Shown one piece after another: positions 35,136 to 43,955 of a DNA stretch of 64,000 bases (positions are counted from its first letter, which is position 1; each line of letters opens with the position of its first letter). Origin of the DNA: CAVQZA01 sp963718355 (GTDB taxonomy: Bacteria > Actinomycetota > Thermoleophilia > Gaiellales > Gaiellaceae); assembly GCA_963718355.1 (NCBI GenBank), contig CAVQZA010000004.1, forward strand, positions 1 to 64,000. Reading direction: 5' to 3'. A model generated the notes under the pieces. It searched no databases. It was not told the origin of the DNA and saw nothing but the letters and a program-made list of their open reading frames with translations. Both the position numbers and the translations under genes were made by a program.

Positions 35136-36935
35136 ATGAGTCGCTTCCTCGAACGGCTGGCGAATGGCCCCGTAATCGTCGGCGACGGCGGCATGGGAGC
35201 GCTGCTCTCGAGCGCCGTGCCGCGCCTGCGGTGCCCCGAGGAGGCGAACATCCGGGCGCCCGAGAGCGTCGTCGCGGCGCACCTGAGCTTCATCCGGGCC
35301 GGCGCCGACCTGATCGAGACGAACACCTTCGGCGCGAACCGGCGCAAGCTCGCGGGGCTGTACCTCGAGGACGAGCTCGAGGCGATCGTCGGCGCGGGCG
35401 TGAAGTGCGCACGCGACGCGCGTGAGGTGTCGGGGAAGGACGTGTTCGTGGCAGGCTCGATCGGGCCGCTGCCCGAGGGTGGCGCAGACGATGCGGAGAT
35501 CTTCGCGGAGCAGGCGCAACTCCTGGACGGGCGCGGCGTCGACCTCTTCACGATCGAGACGTTCATCGACCTCGAGCAGCTGGTGACCGCGATCGAGGCC
35601 GTTCGCTCGGTCTCGTCGCTGCCGATCGTCGCGATGCTCACCTTCGACGACGAGGACGCCGAGACGCTCGCGGGTGTCTCCGCGAGCGATGCGGCGACGC
35701 GCCTGCGCGGGCTCGACGTCGCGGCCTTCGGCGCCAACTGCGGCGCCGGCCCGGCAGCCGCGCTCGCCGCACTCGGCGAGATGGCAGGCGACGGCGCCGT
35801 GCTCGCGACCCAGCCCAACATCGGCCACGCGAGCCGCTCCGGCGGACGCATCGTCTTCCCGCACGCGACCCCCGACTACTTCGCCGAGTTCGCGGCCCAC
35901 GCGCGCACGCTCGGCGCCCGGCTGATCGGCGGCTGCTGCGGCACCACGCCGGCGCAGATCGCCGCGATCGCCGAGGCCGTCGCCGAGGAGCGCGCGCCGA
36001 CGACACCGCGGGTCCTCGCCCATCGCGACTTCGTCCCGGCCACTCCTGCTGTGCAGGTCGAGACCGGGCTCGCGCGGGCGCTGCGCGAGCACGAGTGGGT
36101 AGTCTCGGTCGAGCTCGACCCGCCGCAGGGCGGCAACAGCGAGGCGATGCTCGCCGTCGCACGGCGCCTCGAGGAGTCGGGCAAGGTCGACTTCGTCGAC
36201 ATCAACGACAACCCGATGGCGCGCGCGCGAATGAACGCGCTGATGGCGGCGGTAGCTATCGAGCGCAGCTGCGGGATCGAGACGATCCCCCACGTCACGC
36301 CGCGCGACACGACGGTGATGGGGCTCGAGTCGGTGCTGCTCGGCGCGCATGCGGAGGGCGTGCGAAACGTGCTCGCGGTCACCGGCGATCCGCCCACCGT
36401 CGGCGACTATCCGGGCGCACAGGGCGTGTACGAGGTCGACTCGATCGGGCTCGTCGAATTGATCGCGCGCCTCAACGCGGGCGAGAGCCGCTCGGGGAAG
36501 GCGATCGACGCCCCCACCTCGTTCTTCACCGGCGTCGCGGTGAATCCCGCCGCCGACGATCTCGACACCGAGCTCGAGCGCTTCGAGCGGAAGATCGCGG
36601 CGGGCGCGCAGTTCGCGATGACCCAGGCGCTGTTCGAGCTCGACTCGCTCGACGAGCTCCTCCGCCGCCTCGGCGGCGCCTCGCCGATCCCGCTCCTGGT
36701 CGGGATCTGGCCGCTGCGAAGCCATCAGCTCGCGGTGCGGCTGCACAACGAGGTGCCGGGAATCGTCGTCCCGGACGAGGTGCAGGAGGCGCTGCGCGCC
36801 GCAGGCCCCCATGCGCCGGAGATCGGCCTCGAGCTCGCGCGCGGGTTGTACGCGGCGTGTCGCGAGAAGGCGGCGGGCGTGTACGTGATCCCGCCGTTCA
36901 AGCAACCAGAGGCCGCGCTCGACCTACTCGGCTAG
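35136..36935 (+). CDS. Bifunctional homocysteine S-methyltransferase/methylenetetrahydrofolate reductase
   Basis: A 599-aa fusion like Bacillus YitJ. The N-terminal homocysteine methyltransferase (~1-290) has GDGGMGALLSS, the Zn-binding Cys in AAFGANCGAGP and the CC pair in GGCCGTTPAQIAAI. The C-terminal MTHFR barrel (~310-590) has VSVELDPPQGG, VDINDNPMARARMNALM and NVLAVTGDPPT. It would make 5-methyl-THF and pass methyl groups to methionine synthesis. ATG 35136 was preferred over TTG 35118. The hairpin array upstream is a possible regulator, though no known SAM riboswitch is recognised. Confidence 0.93.
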   Translation: MSRFLERLANGPVIVGDGGMGALLSSAVPRLRCPEEANIRAPESVVAAHLSFIRAGADLIETNTFGANRRKLAGLYLEDELEAIVGAGVKCARDAREVSGKDVFVAGSIGPLPEGGADDAEIFAEQAQLLDGRGVDLFTIETFIDLEQLVTAIEAVRSVSSLPIVAMLTFDDEDAETLAGVSASDAATRLRGLDVAAFGANCGAGPAAALAALGEMAGDGAVLATQPNIGHASRSGGRIVFPHATPDYFAEFAAHARTLGARLIGGCCGTTPAQIAAIAEAVAEERAPTTPRVLAHRDFVPATPAVQVETGLARALREHEWVVSVELDPPQGGNSEAMLAVARRLEESGKVDFVDINDNPMARARMNALMAAVAIERSCGIETIPHVTPRDTTVMGLESVLLGAHAEGVRNVLAVTGDPPTVGDYPGAQGVYEVDSIGLVELIARLNAGESRSGKAIDAPTSFFTGVAVNPAADDLDTELERFERKIAAGAQFAMTQALFELDSLDELLRRLGGASPIPLLVGIWPLRSHQLAVRLHNEVPGIVVPDEVQEALRAAGPHAPEIGLELARGLYAACREKAAGVYVIPPFKQPEAALDLLG

Positions 36936-36950
36936 ACTCTTTCGGCGCCC

Positions 36951-37024
36951 GGGGGCGTAGTTCAGCTGGTTAGAACGCCGGCCTGTCACGCCGGAGGTCG
37001 CGGGTTCGAGTCCCGTCGCTCCCG
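36951..37024 (+). tRNA. tRNA-Asp (GTC)
   Basis: Full cloverleaf: acceptor GGGGGCG/CGCTCCC, D-arm GTTC/GAAC, anticodon arm CCGGC-CTGTCAC-GCCGG with anticodon GTC, T-arm GCGGG-TTCGAGT-CCCGT, discriminator G. CCA is not encoded. The integrase gene begins its 3' end 45 bp downstream, so the tRNA is the likely integration target. Confidence 0.95.
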
Positions 37025-37030
37025 CTCTGG

Positions 37031-37052
37031 AACCGCCTGGAAACGGGCGGTT
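37031..37052 (+). terminator. Terminator of tRNA-Asp
   Basis: AACCGCC (37031-37037) pairs with GGCGGTT (37046-37052), followed by a pyrimidine-rich tail TCTTCGTCTTC. It lies 7 bp after the tRNA. Confidence 0.7.
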
Positions 37053-37068
37053 TCTTCGTCTTCGCGCC

Positions 37069-38158
37069 TTACTCGTTGGTCTCTCGTGACGCCAGGTTGA
37101 CGCCAAGTTGTTCGGCGCGTAATTCGAGACGGGCGCGGATCGAGTCGTTTGTGTCGCGTGCCAGGTGCCCGTAGGTGCGGTCGATCTCCTTCACGGACGC
37201 GCCCATCAGGCGGGCGAGCTCGAAGATCGAGACGCCCGCCGCGAGAGCCTCGGTCGCGAAGGTATGGCGCAGGTGGTAAGGCCCACGCCGCTCGATCCCG
37301 GCCGCGTCGAGTCCCTCGTACCACTCCCGCGTACGCCAGTTGTCGATCGAAATGTAGCCGCCCCTAGGCGCAGGGAAGACAAGCCTGGTTGCGAGCTGCG
37401 CCGGCAGGCGCTCGTATGCCGCGAGCGCGCGCTCAGTCAGCGGGACGCTACGCCGGGAGCGCTCGGTCTTCGGAAAGCCAGTCAGGACACCGTCGGCGAA
37501 CCGACGCTGCACCGTAACGACCTTCGCGGCCTTATCGACATCGCGCCGCTCGAGCGCCGCCCACTCATTCGTGCGAAGGCCCGTCTCGGCGGCGAAGACG
37601 ACTAGCGAGCCGTACGTTGCCCCGAGCTCGGCGTCAAGCGCGTCGATCTCGTCACGCGTGAACGGCACGAACTCATCGGACCGCGGCACAGGGTTTGCAC
37701 CCGCATTGGCAACTGGGTTCCCCCTCAGGTAGCGCCAGCGGACGCCAGCATTGAGGGTCTGGCGCATCGCGAGCGTCCGATCGGAACCGCGACGTGGCGG
37801 AGAGCTCGGCCCGCCACTTGGCAATGTCGGCCGCGGCGCCCTCGAGTTCGCGCAGAGTCCAGTCGCCGAACTGCTTGCGTGACGACGCGAGCCGCTCTTC
37901 GACCGTCTCCTTCGTCCGCTTCGCGACCGTCGCGCCCCAGCGATCGAGGTAGAGGTCGCAGAAGGCATCGAAGGTGATCGACGCGTCGGGTGCACCGTCC
38001 CGGACGCGTGGAGCCACCTGCCCGGCGAACCACTCGCGTGCGTCAGTCTTTGTGCGGAAGCCGGTCTTCTGAGGGCGCTTCCCGGCTTCAGGCCAGCGGA
38101 TGCCGTAGTCGCCCTTCCGGGTGCGAAACACGCTGCCGCGCGTGTCAGGGCCTGCCAT
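37069..38158 (-). pseudogene. int: Tyrosine-type integrase with a frameshift
   Basis: Site-specific recombinase beside tRNA-Asp, ~362 aa if read through. AGGAG precedes ATG 38158. The N-terminal half (MAGPDTRGSVFRTRKGDYGI; FDAFCDLYLDRWGATVAKRT, the arm/SAM-like domain) is in one frame; the catalytic half is in another, from TLAMRQTLNAGVRWRYLRGN. Catalytic residues: R in TGLRTNEWAAL, K in FPKTERSRRSVPL, HxxR in YHLRHTFAT and the nucleophilic Tyr in IDRTYGHLA. Removing one base of the CC at 37777-37778 restores a single frame. The break leaves no intact protein unless the base is a sequencing error. All catalytic residues are otherwise kept, suggesting a recent event. Confidence 0.85.
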
Positions 38159-38379
38159 CGGGATGCTCCTTCTCGTTGGTGCTCGCCGCGAGCGGCGAAG
38201 TGGGTGACGCGAGCAAGCCTACTTGTTCGGCGTAGGGTCCCTCCCGGGCGCGGCTTGCGCGAGTGGGTGACACTTCTCGTTCGGCGCCGGACGTGGGAGT
38301 GAATTGGCGATTGCCTCGCGCGCGCACGCACGCACGCGCGCGAGGGGACAACCGCATTCGGATCCGCGACCATGTAGGT
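38159..38379. promoter_or_regulatory. Divergent control region with direct repeats upstream of the integrase
   Basis: Between the divergent integrase and zinc-motif protein genes. GTGGGTGAC occurs at 38200-38208 and 38263-38271; T(T/C)GTTCGGCG at 38223-38232 and 38277-38286. A CGCGCGCG..CACGCACGCA..CGCGCGCG tract lies at about 38318-38343 and is an inverted repeat with simple-sequence character. Candidate operator or recombination-accessory sites; function not shown. Confidence 0.4.
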
Positions 38380-39057
38380 ATGCCGTTTCCGTGTTGCTCT
38401 GCTGTACTTCGGGACGGTCGTCCCTGTGGTCGGACGGTGGCTGCGGAGTCGGGTTCGTTCTGCGTCCATCATGCGGCTCTCGAGGCCGAGCTCGGCGCCG
38501 AGGTGTTGCGCCAGGGGCGTTATCCGGCTCGTCGGAGGTCGAAGCCCGTAGCGATGCCGGTGGTCGTCACGACGAGCGCGACTACGACCGAGACGGCCGA
38601 AGGCCGACGCGTCCGCTCGGATCCCGCGAGGGTTCGTCCGGGGTTGGCGGAGGCTGCGGCGGCGAGCTTCGCTGACATACGACGCACGTTGCTCGACGCT
38701 GCCACGTCTGCCTCGAAGCCAGCCTGGGTCGAGTTCGAGTGCTCTGAGTGTGGAACCCGCAGGCGGGTGGATATGCCGGTTCCCGATGTCCGTGCCCGAG
38801 TTGCGGCAATCGAGCTGCTGCTCCGGGAGGGACTCGGCCGGGCACCGCAGGCCGAGGAGAAGCCAGCACCGCGGCTGCCGGAGAGCGCGGCGGCGGTCGA
38901 GAAGATGTCCTGGCGGGAGATGCGGAGCCTTGCCGCGATCCTGATGTTTGACGATCTCGTTGCCATCGAGCGGCGTGGCGCCGATGTGGTGCTGCGTGAG
39001 CGGGTCGCAGCCTTGCCCGAGAGCGACCGGCGCGTGTTGCGGGAAGCGCTCGCCTAA
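38380..39057 (+). CDS. Hypothetical protein with two Cys/His zinc-like motifs
   Basis: A 225-aa protein. N-terminal CCSAVLRDGRPCGRTVAAES then CVHH gives a C..C..C..H pattern typical of small zinc-binding motifs in mobile-element proteins; a second motif, FECSECGTRRRVDMP, is at about residue 130. The C-terminal half is helical (MSWREMRSLAAILMFDDLVA). I chose ATG 38380 because the in-frame upstream part translates a simple repeat. Divergent from the integrase, so likely part of the same element. Function unknown. Confidence 0.6.
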   Translation: MPFPCCSAVLRDGRPCGRTVAAESGSFCVHHAALEAELGAEVLRQGRYPARRRSKPVAMPVVVTTSATTTETAEGRRVRSDPARVRPGLAEAAAASFADIRRTLLDAATSASKPAWVEFECSECGTRRRVDMPVPDVRARVAAIELLLREGLGRAPQAEEKPAPRLPESAAAVEKMSWREMRSLAAILMFDDLVAIERRGADVVLRERVAALPESDRRVLREALA

Positions 39058-39086
39058 CGGTCTGGAGCGCGTTCCGAGCTCCTTGT

Positions 39087-39135
39087 TGTACAGCATAGGA
39101 ATATTTGCTATACAGGAATGTAGTTCTGTCCTGTA
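39087..39135 (+). promoter_or_regulatory. Overlapping dyads in an AT-rich patch upstream of the serine recombinase
   Basis: TGTACAGCA (39087-39095) and TGCTATACA (39106-39114) form a dyad with one mismatch; TACAGGA (39111-39117) and TCCTGTA (39129-39135) form a second. The patch is unusually AT-rich for this region. It could be a promoter/operator or a recombination site for the enzyme encoded 57 bp downstream. Confidence 0.45.
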
Positions 39136-39191
39136 AATATGACCCCGCGCGGCTGACACCGCCGGGGTCATGGCAACGGAGGAGTGCTCCG

Positions 39192-39824
39192 ATGCGAGTC
39201 CTAGGTTACGTCCGCGTGTCCACCGAAGAACAGAAAAGCAGCGGTGCCGGGCTCCAGGCGCAACGCCGAGCGATCATCACCGAGTGCGAGCGCCGCGGCT
39301 GGCACCTCGTCGAGCTGATCGAGGACGCCGGCTTCAGCGCGAAAGACATGAAACGACCCGGCGTACAGGAGGCACTCCGCGTCCTCCAAGAAGGGAAAGC
39401 CTCCGCGCTTGTGGTTGCGAAGCTCGACCGGCTCTCCCGCTCGATGATCGACTTCACCGCGCTGATGGGGACAGCGCAGAAGCAGCACTGGGCGCTCGTA
39501 GCGCTCGACTGCGCCGTCGACACATCGACGCCGACAGGTGAGGCGATGGCGAACATGCTCGCCACCTTCGCGCAGTTCGAGCGCCGGCTGATCAGCCAAC
39601 GCACCCGCGATGCGCTCGCCGTCAAACGCGCCAGCGGCGTACGTCTCGGTCGCCCACCGACAGTCCCGCAGGCGGTGGTGCAGCGCATCCAGCGTCAACG
39701 CCAACGCGGCGACTCGCTCCGCGCAATCGCCGACAGCCTCAACAGCGATGACGTGCCGACCGCGCAAGGCGGCGCACAGTGGTACGCGGCAACCGTCAGA
39801 GGCATCCTCGCCCGTTCTGCCTGA
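39192..39824 (+). CDS. Serine recombinase/resolvase
   Basis: A 210-aa small serine recombinase. Catalytic S10 in GYVRVSTEEQ, then LIEDAGFSAKDMKRPG, LVVAKLDRLSRSMIDF, GEAMANMLATFAQFERRLIS (the conserved linker helix) and a C-terminal HTH (SLRAIADSLNSDDVPTAQGG). GGAGGAG precedes ATG 39192. Length matches the resolvase/invertase family. Its target could be the adjacent dyads. No transposase lies next to it. Confidence 0.92.
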   Translation: MRVLGYVRVSTEEQKSSGAGLQAQRRAIITECERRGWHLVELIEDAGFSAKDMKRPGVQEALRVLQEGKASALVVAKLDRLSRSMIDFTALMGTAQKQHWALVALDCAVDTSTPTGEAMANMLATFAQFERRLISQRTRDALAVKRASGVRLGRPPTVPQAVVQRIQRQRQRGDSLRAIADSLNSDDVPTAQGGAQWYAATVRGILARSA

Positions 39825-39852
39825 GCCGCCTGCGACCTAGAGGACGCCGCGG

Positions 39853-40353
39853 GTGTGCCCTCCCCGCGCGATGACAGTCCCACCGGGGCCTGCTTACGAG
39901 GGCGCTGCGGTTGCGAACGGCGTCGTCTATGTTGGATCGGGGAACCCGTACACATCGGGCACATTCAACGCCCTTGACGCGGCTACGGGCGCGATTCTCT
40001 GGCGAGCGAATACGGGCTACATCGAGTCCTCGGCCGCGATACCGCTCTCGAACAAGATCGTCTATGTCGTCTCCATCGACGGGACTGTGCGCGCCTTTGA
40101 CGCGGCAACCGGCGCTCTTCGCTGGAGCTACGCCACCGGCGCACTCTTCGAGTCCTCGCCCACGGTCGCAAACGGCGTCGTCTACGTCGTTTCGACCAAC
40201 GGCAACCTCTACGCGCAGGACGCGACCAGCGGCAGCCTGCTCTTCCAAGATGGCGGAAACACCGCGTTCGGGTCCTCGCCCTCGGTCGTGAACGGCACCG
40301 TCTACCTCGGCACAATCAGCGGCACCATCCGCTCTTACAACCTCGGGCAGTAG
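39853..40353 (+). pseudogene. PQQ-type beta-propeller protein, C-terminal fragment
   Basis: About 165 aa of repeats such as NALDAATGAILWRANTG, FDAATGALRWSYATG and VANGVVYVVSTNGNLYAQDA, i.e. three to four blades of an outer-membrane/exported PQQ-like propeller, which normally has seven or eight. No signal peptide or N-terminal blades are present, and the first residues (CPPRAM) are not repeat-like. Probably a 5'-truncated remnant; internal starts at 39853 (GTG) and 39871 (ATG) exist. Confidence 0.7.
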
Positions 40354-40593
40354 CGTCCTCCGAACCGCCTAGCGGCCGCGCAACCCCCTCGTTTACGAGC
40401 AAGAAGTCGCGCCATCCATGTATTACGCGAGCTGACGCCCACCCGCGCGAGCTGCCGCCAGGCGACGGGACCTGCTCGCCGGAGCCTGGTGGTGGGCGAT
40501 CGAGAACGAACGCGAGGTCGGACTGCGGCGCGGTATCCCCGGCGTCTCCGGAGACGCCCTACCCGGTCCTTCGCGACCGTCGCTTCGGCTTCT
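40354..40593. other. Non-coding stretch with a repeat tail and an 18-bp palindrome
   Basis: Positions 40433-40490 carry the non-coding tail of the accessory-region repeat family (GACGCCCACC..GAGCTGCCGCCAGG). The perfect palindrome GGCGTCTCCGGAGACGCC lies at 40541-40558, 36 bp beyond the matrixin stop, and may end that minus-strand transcript. Confidence 0.5.
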
Positions 40594-41523
40594 CTAGTAG
40601 TGGCTGTTGTCTTCGAGCGCGTCGCCGCGGCCGAGCTTGCGGCCGCTCGTGTCACCGGTGGCGAAGTACGGCCACATCAGGTTCGACTCGTCGTCTTTCG
40701 ACGCGTTAGTGACGTGGTCGAACTGGAGGGCGTGGCCGATCTCGTGTGCAGCGATCGTCTGGATGTCAAGCGCGTTCGAGGCCCCCGTTGTCGACCAGGT
40801 GTAGTCGGTGTTGAACCTGATGTCGGCCTCGATCGGGTTGCCCTTGTCGTCGTACCACGTGAAGGCGCACGCAAGCGCCATGTTGCAGTCCTGGTCGTTT
40901 TTGAGGCTGCCCCAGTCGATGACGCTCTTGCCGTCTTGTGTTGCCGAGTTGTTCGAGGTCTTTCCCTGATAGGACACGGGCGCATTTGCCTGGTCCTTGA
41001 TGCCGCACCAGTTGATGTCGTTCGTCCATTCGCTCGCCGCGTTCCTGACCCCGGCGACGACCGTGTCGCGGTTGAGTCCCGGAGCCGTCGCGCCCATCCA
41101 CCACTTCCACGCCTTCGCCCAATATTCGCTACCGATCGAGGCCTGGGAGGAGCTGCCACACTCCACTTTCGCCGGGCTCGTCCCGGCCTTAGCCAAGGTG
41201 ACGGGGTCGACAGCGCTCAATAGCACCCCGGAGGGCCGATAGAACGCGACGCCGAGGGCATGCCCGTCCGGACCGATGTGCAGGAGAGCGAACCGGCTTC
41301 CGTCCCGCCGGAACAGCGTGCAGAGACCGAATCGTCCGGCCAGCGCACGGCGGACGGCTCGACCTCCGGCCGGGACCCTGAACGGAAGCTCGCCTCTCTG
41401 AGGAGGCGGGAGGCGTAGCCCGCACGGCCCCGATGCGCTGACCGCGCCCTGCGCCCAAAGCGCCCCGGACCCGGCGCACAAAGCCACGACGACCACAGTC
41501 CCAACCAGGCGACGTCTCAGCAT
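40594..41523 (-). CDS. Secreted matrixin-family zinc metalloprotease
   Basis: A 309-aa exported peptidase. Signal peptide MLRRRLVGTVVVVALCAGSG. The zinc motif HEIGHALQFDH is at 260-270 and the Met-turn M283 lies in SNLMWPY, the M10/metzincin arrangement. A Cys-containing propeptide-like region (residues 31-125) precedes the catalytic domain; C34 could be a cysteine switch, but that is speculation. The upstream in-frame Met gives a longer N-terminus without a better signal, so ATG 41523 was chosen. Confidence 0.87.
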   Translation of the reverse strand: MLRRRLVGTVVVVALCAGSGALWAQGAVSASGPCGLRLPPPQRGELPFRVPAGGRAVRRALAGRFGLCTLFRRDGSRFALLHIGPDGHALGVAFYRPSGVLLSAVDPVTLAKAGTSPAKVECGSSSQASIGSEYWAKAWKWWMGATAPGLNRDTVVAGVRNAASEWTNDINWCGIKDQANAPVSYQGKTSNNSATQDGKSVIDWGSLKNDQDCNMALACAFTWYDDKGNPIEADIRFNTDYTWSTTGASNALDIQTIAAHEIGHALQFDHVTNASKDDESNLMWPYFATGDTSGRKLGRGDALEDNSHY

Positions 41524-41677
41524 TCGGCTCCCATCGCGAACATGCACAGCCAGTGACCCCCGACGATAAACCACTCGGGCGCGGTCAGGGTCTAGGCCGC
41601 ACTAACCGAAGCTCTAGAGCGACGACGAACGAGTGACGCGATCCCGAGTCTCACCGTTCGATCGTAGGCTCCGGGCC

Positions 41678-41970
41678 CTGAACTGGCGCGAGCTGCAAGT
41701 CCTGGCCATGCGGTTCACTGAAGACCTTCCTGAGCGTGATCCCTCGTTCGTCGCGATCGACGGCGCGACGGGCACCGAGCCTCCACCTGCGGTCGACTGA
41801 CGCCCACCCCCGCAAGCTGCCACCCTGATCTGGGGCCTGCTAGTTAACGCGAAGACCTTCCGAAGGGTGATTCCGCGTTTGTCGCGATCGACGGCGCAGT
41901 GGACACCGAGCCCCAGCCGACGGTGGGCTGACGCCCACCCCGCGAGCCAGCGCCCGACTCCGGGGCCTGG
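41678..41970 (+). repeat. Accessory repeat family, two tandem decayed copies (R1, R2)
   Basis: R1 encodes, in frame to a TGA at 41798-41800, NWRELQVLAMRFTEDLPERD then PSFVAIDGATGTEPPPAVD; R2 starts inside at EDLPKGDSAFVAIDG and stops at 41929-41931. Each is followed by the conserved tail GACGCCCACCCC..GAGC..CC..GGGGCCTG. Neither has a start codon or upstream part. The flank 41971-42375 contains no recognisable gene, only short GC hairpins. Related copies: 45.2, 48.3, 49.0-49.3, 50.0, 57.2 kb. Confidence 0.75.
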
Positions 41971-42375
41971 CGCGCCTTGCCCTCGGGACTTCGGGAAGGG
42001 CGACGAGGAGCGAAGGAAACGAGATCAGCCAATCCGCCAGTTCGAATCACTCCGTAAGGTTGGTTGAGGTCAGCTGGGACTGACGGCATAAGCTGGCCGC
42101 CGCCCTCGGGCCGTGCAGAGGCGTCTCTGCATCGCCCGAGGTATTCCAGCCTTGAAGGAGCCTGGACGTTCCGCAGAGTGTGCGGTACGGGAGATTCTCG
42201 TGCGGCGTGCTCCTGGGGAGGGTGCCACTCCCCCGTACCGCGCCCTCCACGGTACCTGGCCAGACGAACACCTTCCGTAAACCGCGATCGAAGCCTCGGT
42301 CGACGCGACCCGGCGATCGGCCGGCTTCTCGCGGTCTCACGATGCGGCGAGGTTGCCGCAATACTTCGGATCTGC

Positions 42376-42609
42376 GTGGCAGACCAATCCGACCCCTATC
42401 GTCCAAGCTGGACGATCCAGACTCCAGGAGGGCGGCCGCTAACGGCCGAGTTTGACCGTTTGCGCAGCCATTGGCGTGTCACACCCGGCGAGTACGTGCG
42501 GCGCAACCTCGTCGACGCGTTGGCCCAGGCGAGCGGAAGCCGCCCCGACACAGACTGGATCGTCGCGGCCGAACGGGACCTCAACGCCCAACTGGATGCG
42601 CTCAAATAG
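42376..42609 (+). CDS. Small hypothetical protein, duplicated in this region (copy A)
   Basis: A 77-aa protein from GTG 42376: DPYRPSWTIQTPGGRPLTAE, FDRLRSHWRVTPGEYVRRNL, VDALAQASGSRPDTDWIVAA. A copy with the same length and about 80% identity by eye lies at 52119-52352, and both the upstream (ATACTTCGG) and downstream sequences match too. Strong protein conservation between copies, with mostly synonymous or mild changes, suggests both are or were functional. Fold unknown; perhaps a small DNA-associated or antitoxin-like protein, but nothing proves that. Confidence 0.65.
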   Translation: MADQSDPYRPSWTIQTPGGRPLTAEFDRLRSHWRVTPGEYVRRNLVDALAQASGSRPDTDWIVAAERDLNAQLDALK

Positions 42610-42709
42610 CGAGTCAGCGAGAAGTTCACGACTCCGCGCTGCCGCCCTCCACTTCGAAACTTGCCGAGGATGGGATCCGCTTTCCGACGTTGGTCACGCC
42701 GTCATGCCG

Positions 42710-43036
42710 CTATGGGGGCAGTCGTTCCCGCAGTCGGTTTGCGAGCTCGTTCGCCGCGTCGAGCACAGGATTGGCGCTCCACTTGTCGATCCGCGCCGCA
42801 GCGTAGATCGGGTAGATAGCCGCGACGCCACTTGCCCGTTCCTCGAGGGGCTCATCACCGGGTCGCGCGATCAGGAAGACGTCTCGGGTTTCAAGTTCGG
42901 CCTGGAACGTGGCGGTGAGCTCATCCCATTCGGCTCGGTCGCGGGGCTCCCAGTCCTCCCAGGTGGCGACCCGCTCCAACAGTTCGGCATCACTGAAAAG
43001 ATTGTTCAGGTAATCGCCGGCGTCGAAGTGGGTCAT
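42710..43036 (-). CDS. Hypothetical protein (convergent with copy A)
   Basis: A 108-aa acidic protein (MTHFDAGDYLNNLFSDAELL; ATWEDWEPRDRAEWDELTAT; LDAANELANRLRERLPP). No family recognised. Only its last ~25 codons recur near 52440-52516 in the second duplication, without a start and with the stop lost, so this is the intact partner of a decayed copy. Convergent to the 77-aa gene. Confidence 0.6.
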   Translation of the reverse strand: MTHFDAGDYLNNLFSDAELLERVATWEDWEPRDRAEWDELTATFQAELETRDVFLIARPGDEPLEERASGVAAIYPIYAAARIDKWSANPVLDAANELANRLRERLPP

Positions 43037-43134
43037 GCCTTTGAAAAATACTCCTCACGGCTGAGCGGGCGTCTCAACCGACATGAAGCGGGGCCTGGAT
43101 ACGGCACCTGGCATGGTCCGGGCTGTGTCCTCGG

Positions 43135-43686
43135 CTATGTGGGTGTTGTGGTCGGGAGTGGCCGTGTACTCACGTGTCCTGCACGGTCGACGTTTACGAG
43201 CATTGATTCGTTGCCGCGGCGCAGCACGGCCGAGTCGCCGGTTTCGCTCTCGACCGCCCACCCCTGGGCGGCCCAACTGCCGACGGCGGCGTCGAGCTGG
43301 TGGCGCCGTTCCTCGACCGAGACCCCGCCCCCGCCGCGGCGCGCCAGCAGCACGATGAGCGCAATCAGCCCCGCCGCGAGAATTCCCAGCAGCACCCAGA
43401 CCCAGGCGGGCGTGCTGCTCTCCTCGTCCGACGAGGTCGTTGTTGCGCCAGAAACCGGTACCGGCACCACACGCGTCGTCGTCTGCTGGACCGTCGTCGT
43501 GACGGCGGGGGCGGTAGGCACCGTCGCGGTATCAGCCGTGGTCGTCTCGTTCGAGACTGTCGAGGTGGCCGTCGTCGCGGAGGTCGCCTGTGCCGCCAAC
43601 CGGCCTCCGGAAGCGACCGTCCCTGCGGCAAGAGCTCCCACAACGAAGACCGTGACGAGACCCAAGAGCTTCGTTGCCTTCAACAC
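43135..43686 (-). CDS. Membrane protein with Thr-rich exported region
   Basis: A 183-aa protein: N-terminal signal/anchor (LLGLVTVFVVGALAAGTVAS), a Thr/Ser/Val-rich linker (~35-85), a transmembrane helix (WVWVLLGILAAGLIALIVLL) and a basic, then mixed cytoplasmic domain (RGGGGVSVEERRHQLDAAVG). The Thr-rich stretch could be glycosylated or span the wall. Function unknown. Confidence 0.65.
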   Translation of the reverse strand: MLKATKLLGLVTVFVVGALAAGTVASGGRLAAQATSATTATSTVSNETTTADTATVPTAPAVTTTVQQTTTRVVPVPVSGATTTSSDEESSTPAWVWVLLGILAAGLIALIVLLARRGGGGVSVEERRHQLDAAVGSWAAQGWAVESETGDSAVLRRGNESMLVNVDRAGHVSTRPLPTTTPT

Positions 43687-43955
43687 AGATTCCGATCATG
43701 ACAGACCTTGTGCGACCGGCACACGCAATAAGGCGATGCGACCGACGCCTCGACGCTGCGGGCGAGGTTTTTTACGTTCAGCAAACACTGGGGAGATATC
43801 ACTGAACGCGGAAGGCGAACCGGGAAGGTCGATCGTAGGCCGGTCTGGATCGTGGGTGCGAGTAGGTCAACGGCACGACGACGATGGCTTCTTGCGCCCG
43901 ATCAGGCGGGCGACAATCGCCTTACCCATCGGAACCGAACAAAGGGGATGGACGG

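Noticed and set aside
38318..38343. CG/CA repeat considered as a CRISPR or satellite
   Set aside because: It is a short simple-sequence inverted repeat with no spacers; no CRISPR array or cas gene is seen in the window.
42047..42406. Minus-strand frame of 119 aa over the repeat flank
   Set aside because: No ribosome site, no family, and it overlaps the start of the 77-aa gene; likely spurious.
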